Part shown: positions 46,709-57,405 of the stretch, one piece after another | How positions within the stretch are numbered: the stretch's first letter is position 1 | How the letters are laid out: every line of letters begins with the position of its first letter | Assembly: GCA_003117195.1 (NCBI GenBank) | Contig: BDSI01000032.1 | Location: forward strand, 922,145 to 986,144 | Length of the DNA stretch: 64,000 nt | Direction of reading: 5' to 3' | DNA from: Eudorina sp. 2006-703-Eu-15 | Lineage: Eukaryota > Chlorophyta > Chlorophyceae > Chlamydomonadales > Volvocaceae | The notes under the pieces: model-generated | Told to the model about the DNA's origin: nothing | The model's database searches: none | What the model saw: the letters and a program-made list of their open reading frames with translations, nothing else | Position numbers and translations under genes: made by a program

Positions 46709-47587
46709 TGTGTGTGTGTGTGTGTACAAATGGCATATCGAGGTGTGTAGGTGTGTTCTCAGGCGGGCAGGGCAGGAGTGCGTGGCATGCAACGGGCATA
46801 GCGAAGCCCGGGAAATGGTGGTGGTGGGAAATGGTGGAAGTGGTGGTGGTAGTGCAGACATGCATACAGCAGTAAAGGAATGAGTAGCCCCGCGGAGTGA
46901 ATAGCCCCGCCCGCCCGCACACCCCGGCGAACCGTACGTGTATGTGCGCGCCCGCCCCCAAGCCGCAGCAGCAGCTTGAGCGAGAGCGGGGGCTTGTCCT
47001 CCGACGACAGCCCACACACATACGGTGCATCACAGATTGTGTCTCGTTCAGTCTGACAGCTCGCTGTATCGCTAATAACTGCTACCACGAACGAAACCGC
47101 GGTGATCCGCTCACTTTTCCAGGGAAACGACCCTGCCACTCTCCCACTCTCCCGCACCCTCACGCCTCTATGTTGACAGTCAAGCCACCGCGCCGACCCC
47201 CCTCTCACACAAACGAACACGACGGAATCACGTCCTCCATTCCACCGGTATCCCCATCTCCGCTGGTGTATGCCCTCGCCGTACGTGTTACAGCCGCAGC
47301 TCTCGGTTGCTTGTCTCCACCAATGCTCTGCACGGTGGTTAGACCGTTATTATTCATTGGCGGTTGCTGGACGAGTCGGTTGTTCATTGGTTGCGGTTTC
47401 GGAGGTTCGTTGGGATCGCTCTCGGCTCGCTCCCGTGCCAACAACAGGTAGGTATCTTCACAGCAGTTCGTACACGTTCTTAACTTCTTATGTAACAGCA
47501 CTGCGTACCTACCGCTTGAGGCTCCTGCACGTGCATGCGGCCCAAGGATGGCCCAGCCGATAGATCCCCCCAAACCCATCAAGCACC

Positions 47588-48421
47588 ACTTGCCATCGCT
47601 AAGGCTGGCACCCTCGGCACCCTGGCCGCAGTCGTGGAGTACTATGGAGGTGGGTAATTGGTCCATTGGCAGACGCGCATGTGCTTTTCCCTCGTTGTAG
47701 CCTGAACGCGCGTGATGCATTGCGTCGGCAGGTATCGCGGACACTCTCGCTGCGAGGAGCGACCTGGAGCAGCGCTTCGGTATTGAGCCGCTACACGCGG
47801 CCCGCGTTCTGTCGTTCGCGCTGCCGAGGCAACATACACGGCGCGTCGCAGCGGCGGGGCGGCGGGGCACGGCCCGGCGAGGACGACGAGGACGCGGTGC
47901 CCTGCAACGACAGCGTGCTTCTGCCGGCCAAGTGGGTGGTGAGTTGCATGTAGCCCTCACGCTTGTACTGCGGGTGGGTTTGTGGCTGATGCTTGATGCC
48001 GACACGTTGGGCTCCTGGCACGTCCTTGCCGCGTCCTTGCGCGTCCAGGCGAACGCCAGTGTGCAGCGTGAGAAATACGCCTGTCCTGCTCTTTGCCTGT
48101 TTGTAGACCGCCACGGCTGCAACAGCAGCAGCAGCAGTAGCAGCCACAGGGACACCAGGTTCCACCGCACCGGTCCCCCCACGCGGCGTTACTTGACGTG
48201 TCCCCGGGAGGGAACCAGTTGCTGTGGCCGCAGCACCACCGCCATCACCAACAACAAGAGCAACACCACCTCGGCCACATGATGCCGCCGGTGCCCCGTG
48301 CACCGCCGCAGCAGCTGCAGCACCAGGTGGCAGGGCCCGCGCAGCCTCAAATGCCATCGCCCGTAGGGCACCCGCTGGCAACGCTAGGCACACCTACACC
48401 CACGCAGCGGGCAGGTGCGCT

Positions 48422-48474
<53 letters not shown>

Positions 48475-48782
48475 TACAGCTGCCGACGGCAAGCCCGTAC
48501 ATGCAGGCGGGGCAACACCACCCACCACACCCACATGCGCCGCTGCAGCCGCAGCAGCCACAGCCGCAGCAGGTCGTGCCAGTTTACGGGAGGTCTCTGT
48601 GGGCCAACACTGGGCTCGCCCGCGCTGCAGAATGGGACTGCCAACTGTGCCACGAGCGCCACGCGGTCTCCAAGTGCTGCAAGTGCGGCTTAGTTGTGGC
48701 GCCTGTGCAAAGCGAAGACGGTGTCATGTGGTTCCAATGTGGCAATAAGAACTGCCGCTTCTACCGCGTCGGTTTCAAGTGA
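47588..48782 (+). CDS. Unrecognised Gln-rich protein with C-terminal Cys4-type zinc ribbon (5' truncated)
   Basis: The last part is clear: an exon from about 48141 to the stop at 48782. It contains a 15–16 residue poly-Gln run and ends with WDCQLCHERHAVSKCCKC, further Cys pairs (QCGNKNC) and FYRVGFK. Upstream, a segment ending at 47649 (AKAGTLGTLAAVVEYYG) joins in phase to 47732 onward (ADTLAARSDLEQRFGIEP). The 3' half of that exon reads best in another frame (GEDDEDAVPCNDSVLLPAKWV, donor at 47939). The frames therefore disagree by one base within 47800–47860, or an undetected intron lies there. Coding begins at the edge of the dispersed repeat, which suggests that the repeat replaced or interrupted the 5' part. 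I do not recognise the family. The Cys pattern implies zinc binding. Confidence 0.5.
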
Positions 48783-50053
48783 GCAGGGTGCGGTTGTTTG
48801 GTAGGGAGACGGACAGAGCATAGCACAAGCCTGGTTGGTACGCGCCGGCCAGTGTGCTTCGTGCGTGACCGGCTTGCCTTTGTGCGGATTGAAAGCGCGT
48901 AGGTAGGGGGTCACGAGCGGCAGCTGATGTGGGTCGCATGGCAGCGTGGTTGTGTACATGGGTCCAGATGTCAAGAAGTTTGTGTCTGTGTTCGGTCGTA
49001 TTGGCAGCATACCAGGCGCAACCGCATGGGCTATGCCCCCATGAATAATCTCACACTACTTACAGCAGGATGACATGCTGGGCCAGCAAGTGCGGCTGAA
49101 TCCATAAAGCTAGGAATGGTGAAGTACGGAGCAGTGGAAGCGGAGTTAGGAGGACCCAGCTGTAAGACGCGATCTAACAAGAACGGCTAGTACTAAAGGT
49201 CGGAGACACCAGATAGTCAGCATCTACTTGAGTCCTGAAAGGTGGTATCAATAGATAGGTAGGGACTTAGTAGTGCGGATGTGTCGGGGTGTCTCCAGGG
49301 AGGTGCCGCACAGGGCCGAGCTGGTTCCGTAAGCAGAAACGTAAACCAGAAGTTAAACGGAACGAAGTTAGGAATGACACATTACGATGATGATAATGAT
49401 AATGATATTGTGTAAGGTGCGAAGCCTTGTGTTACACCAGCCACCGACGGCTGTCGTATGGTATAGTTGCTTGTGCGGCAGGCATTGGTCAGTTTGGATG
49501 CAGCTTGCTGTTCATGGATGTGCGTCAAAGGAACAATGTTAGCACAGCCTTGCAAGTGTAGTGTACCGGAGGCCAGGAAGGGCCCACAGGGGCCCGCATC
49601 CCGCAAGGGCTCCGTGTAACCTGCATGCGTGTCCCCTGTCCTGCGCCGACAACTGGGCTTGCCGCCCGAGCACTCTGGAGTTGCTGGCCAGGAAATTTGA
49701 ATTGCGGGCAGGGGGGCGCTTCGGCAATCTCCAGGTGCCGATCGACTCGGCAATCCAGATGTGTCGAGGGGGGGAGGCAGGGGGGGCGCTTCGGCAATCC
49801 GGGATGCCGGGCTTCGGCAAGCCAGGTTGCCGAACCAGCCACCTAACTTGCTGATGTAAGGGGGCTTCGGCACCTACATGACCAGAGGTTTCGGCAAGCC
49901 CAGCAATGCCCACCCTCCTGTCCAACATCCATGCCAATCCCGGCCGAGCCGGACCACTTAACTCATTGAACTCATTTTACTGTATTAACCACATTTTAAT
50001 CATTCCTTTGCAAAAGCTAGCTGCAGCACATACTGACGAGGCAGCCAACGCTC
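48783..50053. other. No gene recognised; hairpin-bearing CTTCGGCAA motifs
   Basis: No coding motif was found. Between 49715 and 49900 the word GCTTCGGCA recurs at least four times, and one pair forms an inverted repeat, TTCGGCAA…TTGCCGAA, at about 49814–49835. The rest is unremarkable. Confidence 0.5.
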
Positions 50054-53000
50054 ATGGAGAACGATTGGGACCTCCGTGCGTTCGTCTTGGGACTGGACGA
50101 TCTGGACGATGATGAGAAAGAGCAATGCATCTCGGTTTTGGAAAGGCAAGGTTTTTCGGGTCCTACTTTATTTTTGGCTGTGATGACCTGGACCGCTGGA
50201 CGACGAGGAGAAGAAGCTTTGCTACGATGCGCTGGACAGGGAAGGATTTGGCGCTTCTAACAAGCGTCGAGCTTTCTTCCGTCTCGACGACGCCGAGCTG
50301 CGGGACGCAGGCATCAGTCGAGCTGCAGTGCGCAAGGTTCTGCGACTGGCAATGGGTGAGCCGTTAACGTTGCCGTCGCTGAATTTCCTGGAAGCGTGTT
50401 TGGGATTCTTGTTGCGCGTTGCGGTACGCGGGAGGCTTGGTTCCGAAGAGCTTGTGCGCGCCTGGAACTTGCCACTGAGTGCGGGTGGACCTGAGCGCAA
50501 GCCCTAGGTGTTGAGTCACGCGATTCAGCCACCGGAGCGGGAGCGTAGGCTGGCCGTGGGGATCTACATCTGCCGCTGTGCGTTCACGTTGCAACCGATT
50601 GCCCGGCTGTGGACCGCCGAGTCCTCACAGCGGGTTGGGGTTTTCCCGAGCCCAAGTACTCTCTGAGGATGTTTGTGCTTCCTTGCATGCTTCCCCCTTC
50701 AGGCCGCGCGGAGTCTGCGGCTGCCGGTGAGTGACTTTCAGCGTGAACTGTTGAGGCGCACTTGGTAGCGCCGGTCATATATATTGTAAGGGTGGGGGCA
50801 GGCAGGGGGGGTATGTGTGTATGCGTGTGTGGGGGGGGTATGTGTGTATAAGCGACAAGCGACCCTGGACACAAGGAGGGTAAGCTGATGAAGGCCCGCA
50901 CCTGCCCTCGGTAAATGTAACCACGCAGAGCAGAGCCGGCGGTCTCACTCGCCAGCAGGTACGCAGGCCTATCGCCTTCCAATCATTGGGCCCCAGGCTA
51001 CGATAGGGCGTGACACGGCGCCGGGAATGACAGGCTTTCACGTTGCCGGGAGCGGGCTTTGAGCAGTTGTGGACCGCCTCCGCCCCGCGCGCAGATGACA
51101 AGAATTTGACGTTACCGGGAGTGTTTAGCACTGTGAAGCAACCATTACCATGCCAATGCCTTCTGCTATGCAGGCCCGGAGCTACAGATGTTCTGGAAGA
51201 ATCTGACTGCGGCTGAGCTGAAGACGGTGGACGACCGGAAGGTGCTCTCGCTGCCGCCGGGCGTGTGCTTCCCGGCCAGCACAGCAACACTGCACCAGCT
51301 GCTGCGGCGCACGTGCTACGACACCGCTTTTACCAAGATGCAGGGCTGCCTCGCATCAGGCATCCGGCGCTTCCTCGTCCTGGGGACACCAGGTGTGTCG
51401 TCAGGAGGACCGCCGGCACTCACATCTGCCCCCGTGCATGGTGTTGCGACCCCCGCGTTATGGCCCTGCTGTGCACTTCATGCTATACTCCTCGACATAC
51501 CGCCAGGCATCGGCAAGAGCGTGTTCCTGCTGGACCTGCTCCACCGCCTGGCCTGCATGGGGCGCACGGTGGTGTTACTTTCTTCCCTTACCTACCCCAG
51601 CGCGCTGCTGTTTCAGCCCGCGGCCGCCGACGGTTACGGCGGCGGCGTGTTTGCGGCGGACAACCCCATCGAGTTCCAGGAGGACCTCAACAACTCCAAC
51701 ACGTGGTGAGAATTCCTAGTTGTTAGGCTCGCTTGGTCGCATTCGGGACGTGCTGGTGCTCCACGTTGCCACGCCTACCGGATGCGCAAAACAGATCGGA
51801 TGCGCAAAACATAACAGAACCACCCTTTCCCATGCTCCATCTACAGGCTGCTGTGCGACTCCATCGAATTCGCGTACGTGAAAGCCATAACAGTGATGGC
51901 CTCCTCGCCGCACGCCGGCGCCTACAATGTAAGGCTGTTGACGACGCTCAATCGACAACAAATGGTTCGTCTATTGTCAAAGTTTGAGGCGCTCACTCGC
52001 TAGCGGAATCCGTGCCTTGCAGAGGTTTGCCAAGACCAAACACCTGGAGCTGTGGATGGGCCCGTGGAGCCTGGAGGAGATTCGCGCCGCACGCTGCCTC
52101 GAGCCGTACCGGGCAACCGTTGACGTCGAGACGGCGGAGCGGCTGTACAAGACGTGGGGCGGAATTCCGCGCTACGTACTGGAGAATGCCAACGTAGGAA
52201 GGTTTGTGGACGTGTGCGCGGCATGTGTATTGAACGATGCGTGATCTGCTGTCCGACACTGTGCGGAAAGAGTCTGTTGGGCAAGAGTATGTTTGCCGCC
52301 AACCAACGTTTGCTGCTCCCATCTTGCTTGTCTGCGTCCTCCAGGTTTCGTCAATGCAGCGGAAGCTGGACGACGCCCTGGGGTCCAGTGACCTATTCGC
52401 TGTGCTGCGCTCGGTGAAGCAGATCGAGGCCGCCCCTGAGGCGAGCCACAAACTACTGCACGTTCAGGTGATGCCGCGCTGGTTACTTGCCCCGGGGTCG
52501 TTCTTGTTTGAACCCCATAACACGCTCACGCCCGCCACCTGATGTGCAGGTGGACAACGCGTGTGAGAAGACCGATGTGGTGTTTGGCTCGGACGAGATT
52601 GCCAACCGTGTGACCGAGAAGCTTCAGGCAAGATTCATGCACGCATGCTAGTATCGATAATCAGCTGCGCATAGCATGGAGCCCTCGGTAATCTTGTTAT
52701 TATGCTCGTAGGCGAACGGCATGGTGGTTCTGCGGCAATTCCTGACCTGGTCCGCGGGCGAGCCGACGGTTGCCAGCCTGCGGGGCCTGCTTTTCCAGGC
52801 TTACGCGTTTCAGGTGCTCGCACGCGGGGGCACGTTCCGGGTCAGGGACCTGACTGCTTCCGCAAGTGGCGGCGGCGTGCCGCATGAGGTGGTGCTGCCG
52901 CAGCTGTCACGCCTAGATGTGCAAGACCTGGCAGCAGCAGAGGCCGGCTGCCTGGTCATTCCGGCACGGAAGAACTTCCCGGCCATCGACTGCATGGTGG

Positions 53001-53308
53001 TGCTGCCAGCCAACGAAGGCGTCTTGACACCTCCCCGTCGGCTGCTGTTGATCCAGCTAACCGTGGCCGCTTCGCATTCGGTGAAGGACAATGCGCTGGC
53101 GGCGCAACTTAAGCTGCTGCCGGCGACAATAGGATGTCTGAAGCCGGCGCTGCTCTTCGCCGTGCCGCCTGACAAGTTCGACGGCATTGGCGTTCAGAAG
53201 ACGTCGGGCACTGGGCCTCTGAGCGGCGTGCCGCAGTACGCGCTGGAGGTGCCCATCAGCGGCTTCAGTGAGAGCACCAACATGAGCAACGCCAAAGCAG
53301 CGGCGTGA
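50054..53308 (+). CDS. Crinkler-type protein: P-loop NTPase plus restriction-endonuclease-fold domain
   Basis: Read exons are 50054–~50145, ~50196–50355, 51174–51392, 51507–51705, 51847–51928, 52023–52193, 52345–52467, 52550–52627 and 52712–53308. From 51174 on, all phases agree. The N-terminal block holds two similar ~25-aa helical segments (VLERQGF; ALDREGF) in different frames, so a short intron or a frame break lies near 50145–50196. Next comes a P-loop G-x4-GKS, split by the 51393–51506 intron, with hydrophobic FLLDLL after it. The C-terminal ~200 aa (last exon) carry a nuclease-like core: IDC and IQLTVAASHSVK. This NTPase–nuclease order is that of Crinkler (CRN/CR-toxin) proteins, known from oomycetes, fungi and some algae. 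Activity here is inference. The intron at 52628 uses a GC donor (GCAAGA). Confidence 0.75.
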
Positions 53309-54928
53309 ACACCAGCAGCGCCAGCAGCACGCGGGACAGCCGCCGCAGCGGCCGCGTTTCACGTGAGCGGCGATGTGAGCAGCAGTGCGGTGCTCGTGCG
53401 CCCGCACATCAGTAGCTGCCTGCCAACGAGGCTGGGGCGACGAAGCCTGCCGCTGGGTGACGTAACGCGCCAAGCCGTCCGCGGCGCCATCGTCCCCATG
53501 TGGTCACTTGGGGCCTGGTGATTGCGTTGTGGAAGCCTTTTTAGTTATTGCATACAAAGCATGAACTTTGCATCGGCATCTCGTTTACTACATGTGAAGA
53601 CTACCGGTCCACTGGACAACTGCGAACGAGTGTGGAGGAGAGCGAGGTCCGTGCTAAGACAGCGTGGAGTTGGGTGCGTTGCGGGGAGGGTCGGGGGGGG
53701 GACCCCGACGAGGGGGGTGCAGGGGGGCCCGAGCCGCCCCCGCTGCAAAAAGGGCATTTCGATGGAAAGTGTGGATAGCCAGGGGAGAGGGGGGATGCAC
53801 CAGGGGAGGTGAAGGCCAGGGGAGGTTATGGTGACGGAAGGTGAATTTGTGCATATGGATTACAAGGGTCTTCACTTGGTTGGTCTTGCTACTGCAGCCT
53901 TTGCCGTGTTCATCAGTTTGATGTGCAACTTTTCACAGACATGTATTGATTGGAATGACCTTGAGCGCCAATGACCGGGTTGGCAAACACGCGCTTGCAC
54001 GTTCCCGCCCTCACAGCCTCGCCTCTGACACGCCCTGCTCTGGGCCCAACTAAGCCCCAACTACGCTGCCTGGCACCAATCGGTAGGGTCGGGTATGATC
54101 GTGGCGTGTGTAGTTATCGTCCTGACTACTCATAACTGAGTACTGATGCACGCAAGGAAACAGGTGTGTAAACCGCCCCGCCGTGGCTTTATTTGGTGCG
54201 GATTGCGGAAGCGAAGGCGAGAAGGAACTGCGGGGCTGTGACACAGCGGCAGACGGGTGCATGTGACAGCAGGGGGATGGAGAGGGGGATCGAGAGGTAA
54301 AAAGAAAGATGACCAAATGGGTGGTGTTGATAAACACCGGTTTTGGGCGGAGGAGTCGACTAGGCCTTCTTGGCCCGGCACTTCTGCTGGCTTTGGCCGT
54401 GGGCGGCACGCACTGCTTGAGAGAGTTACATGCGCACGGCTCAGCCACACTTGCCTGCTAGCTGTGTTCTGATGATGATGCTGTTACAGGCGGATGTGTG
54501 GTCATCTCAGACCTGCAACGAGACTAACCGAGCCGCAAGGGCCCTCGCCTCAAAGCACCAGCGAATCAGCGCAAAAAGTCCACAGTCCAGACAGATCCAA
54601 ACCATGGGAAAAACGTTGTGTGACTGTTATAACTGTTATGTAGCTGTGTTCTGCACTGCACATGCCACTAGTGCAAATTGCACCCACGGATCTCCTGTTG
54701 GTTCGGTGCGGGGTGTGAGTGAGCGAGGAGCAAGTTTTGCGCGAGTTTTGCGCGAATTCCCCGCCAGTTTTTGCCGAGTTTCCGCCGAGTTCCCCCCGCG
54801 CCCCGCCCGCGCGTGCCCACCAGTGACTATCATGCACTCCAGCGAGTCCCGCCCGCGCTGGAGCCCAACTGTCAACCGTGTGAGACCGTGTGCGCTCAGA
54901 GGCAGCTTATGGAAACCGGGTCAGCCCA
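53309..54928. other. No gene recognised
   Basis: The 3' side of the Crinkler-type gene is followed by low-information sequence. A short run of related GCGAGTTTT/GCCGAGTTT words lies at about 54725–54800. No coding or RNA signal was recognised. Confidence 0.5.
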
Positions 54929-57105
54929 GCTGCGGTCCTAAGGGGGCGGTGTGTGTGCGTGTGTACAAGTGGCATATCAGGTGTGTAGGTGTGTTCTCAG
55001 GCGGGCAGGGCAGGAGTGCGTGGCATGCAACGGGCATAGCGAAGCCCGGGAAATGCCCGTAAGCCACCAGACCGCCCCGGCCCCACCCCAGAAAGCAATG
55101 AGAAGGATACACAGTAAGGCTGAGGACGATGGACGAGCTGCGTAGGTCGGCACATGTCGGCAGGCTGTCGGAGTGTGGCTGAGCTGGTGTCGTTGGGACT
55201 ACCAGCAGCCGACGGCGCGGGTCCGTTGCCCCCGGGCCACGCAGACACACGCAACAATGCTGTGAGTGAGGGCGGGCAACGTGCGCGACGCTGATCAGAG
55301 GAGACCCACCTGAGAGCAAAACGCCTCTGTAGTCAGCGCGCGTCGCCGCCACCGACGAACAAACCATGCACGTAACAGGCGTGCGTGTGTGTCTAGAGAT
55401 GCAGGCGGGGGGTAATGCTTCCTTGGTAATGCTTCCTCCCTTGGTAATGCTGCAAGTTCCAGCGTCCGGGTGCGCATGTTTATTTCGGTCCGCGACCCCC
55501 TTTTGTGGGGTCCGTTGTAACATTCATTCATTCATTCGCGGGTGCACGCACGGCGTGGTTGCCGAGCCCTCATCATTCAGCGAGGGTGCATGGATGGCGT
55601 GGTTGCTGGTGGGACAGCCTGGACAGGCGCATACAGACGGGCGATACGCGCGGGGTCCAAGCAATTATAAAATTAAAGTTAATAATTATAATAATAATGA
55701 TAGTAATCTGCGGTTTTTTGGATGATAAACCGACCCCCGCAAGCGCGCGGGTGCCGGCACGCAAAGTACGACATCGGCACATCGCACGTCAGCATCGGCG
55801 TGACCGTCGTACAACATCGATCGTGAGGCACAGACAAAAAGTAGTACCACAACCTCAGCAGTGGTGCTCTCCTCAAGTTAAAATGGGCGCAGCTGCCATC
55901 AAAAATAACGAACTAACGACGACTACACCACATTCCCTTCGCCGGGTGCGCCATAGGCGAAACCGCCATCACCGCACGCCGGAACGGGCAGCAGCGGGCT
56001 GGGTGACCCCACTTGCTTGTCCACGCTTCAGCGCCGCAGATCGGCTACCCCGGATGCACCCACCATCCACCGCCATCCAGCGCCTTCACAACTCTCATCT
56101 CCTTGCGCTTGCATCCCGCAATGATGCAGTCCAGTGCGTGTCGGAGGTGCGGCAAGCTGCCGCCGCCCCTACCGACCCCGCTGGCCGCGACGGAAACCCC
56201 CTCGCTCGACACCCCCTGTCTCTCTGCAGGGGTGCGACCAAGGGCGGGGCCACCTGCGCTGCATGCGAGGCAGGGTGGGTTGCGCCCCTCGACGGGGCGC
56301 TCGCGTCCCCGGGCACCTTCGTATGTGATGGTGGTGGTGGTGGTGGTGGTGGTGGTAGTGCAGACATGCATACAGCAGTTCGTGATAAAGGAATGAGTAG
56401 CCCCGCGGAGTGAATAGCCCCGCCCGCCCGCACACCCCGGCGAACCGTACGTGTATGTGCGCGCCCGCCCCCAAGCCGCCGCAGCAGCTTGAGCGAGAGC
56501 GGGGGCTTGTCCTCCGACGACAGCCCACACACATACGGTGCATCACAGATTGTCTCTCGTTCAGTCTGCCAGCTCGCTGTATCGCTAATAACTGCTACCA
56601 CGAACGAAACCGCGGTTATCCGCTCACTTTTCCAGGGAAACGACCCTCCCACTCTCCCACTCTCCCGCACCCTCACGCCTCTATGTTGACAGTCAAGCCA
56701 CCGTGCCGACCCCCTTCTCACACAAACGAACACGACGGAATCACGTCCTCCATTCCACCGGTATCCCCATCTCCGCTGGTGTATGCCCTCGCCGTGTTAC
56801 AGCCGCAGCTCTCGGTTGCTTGTCTCCACCAATGCTCTGCACGGTGGTTAGACCGTTATTCATTGGCGGTTGCTGGACGAGTCGGTTGTTCATTGGTTGC
56901 GGTTTCGGAGGTTCGTTGGGATCGCTCTCGGCTCGCTCCCGTGCCAACAACAGATAGGTATCTTCACAGCAGTTCGTACACGTTCTTAACTTCTTATGTA
57001 ACAGCACTGCGTACCTACCGCTTGAGGCTCCTGCACGTGCATGCGGCCCAAGGATGGCCCAGCCGATAGATCCCCCCAAACGCCAAACCCATCAAGCACC
57101 ACCAG
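54929..57105. repeat. Dispersed repeat, copy 2 (direct), interrupted
   Basis: It matches 46079–47587 in the same orientation. The left arm (54929–55055) and right arm (about 56325–57105) are separated by ~1.27 kb with no counterpart in copy 1; the break follows GCCCGGGAAATG. The TG run here is short and lacks the 168-bp blocks. The right end is again CCATCAAGCACCACC. Confidence 0.85.
55056..56324. other. Segment unique to repeat copy 2
   Basis: This 1.27-kb stretch interrupts copy 2 relative to copy 1. It holds an ATTC run (about 55522–55536) and an AT-rich patch (55665–55720), but no coding motif. It may be an insertion here, or ancestral sequence deleted from copy 1. No flanking target duplication was seen. 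Confidence 0.45.
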
Positions 57106-57405
57106 CCACGCACCAGGCCCTCACCCCGAACCGCTGTGAGTGTTTTATGAGAAACCCGCCCCCCTTGTGTGTGGGGGGGGGGATGAGTTAATAATGGCGC
57201 CACGCAGCGGCCAGCGGGCGGGTGAGGTCGGGTGTAGGTGTTGAAAGATGGCTTCGCGAGATGGCAGAGGCTTCTCGAGATGCGCGGACAGTGCTCCGCC
57301 GCCGCACTGTGTTTTGCGGTGTGGCGCCGGCAAGCAGTCCACGACGCCTGCTACAGGTACATACGTCTTGAGGTGAGGTGAGGTGCCCCGCTCGCTCACT
57401 CAGAC

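Larger units (their letters stand above)
46079..47587. repeat. Dispersed repeat, copy 1 (direct)
   Basis: This block begins AGCTGCGGTCCTAAGG and ends CCATCAAGCACCAC. It is matched with few differences by 54929–57105 in the same orientation. The core from 46840 to 47587 aligns almost base for base with 56350–57105. Here the TG run near its left end is expanded and carries the 168-bp hairpin blocks. No terminal inverted repeat, target duplication or coding domain was recognised, so it could be a solo LTR-like or non-autonomous element. Confidence 0.85.

Noticed and set aside
46608..47033. His-Thr-rich frames at 46.6–47.0 kb
   Set aside because: They are translations of TG/CA microsatellite and of the dispersed repeat, without coding features.
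48384..48693. Leu-rich and Ser-rich frames around 48.4 kb
   Set aside because: They are other readings of the CAG run that encodes poly-Gln in the zinc-ribbon gene.
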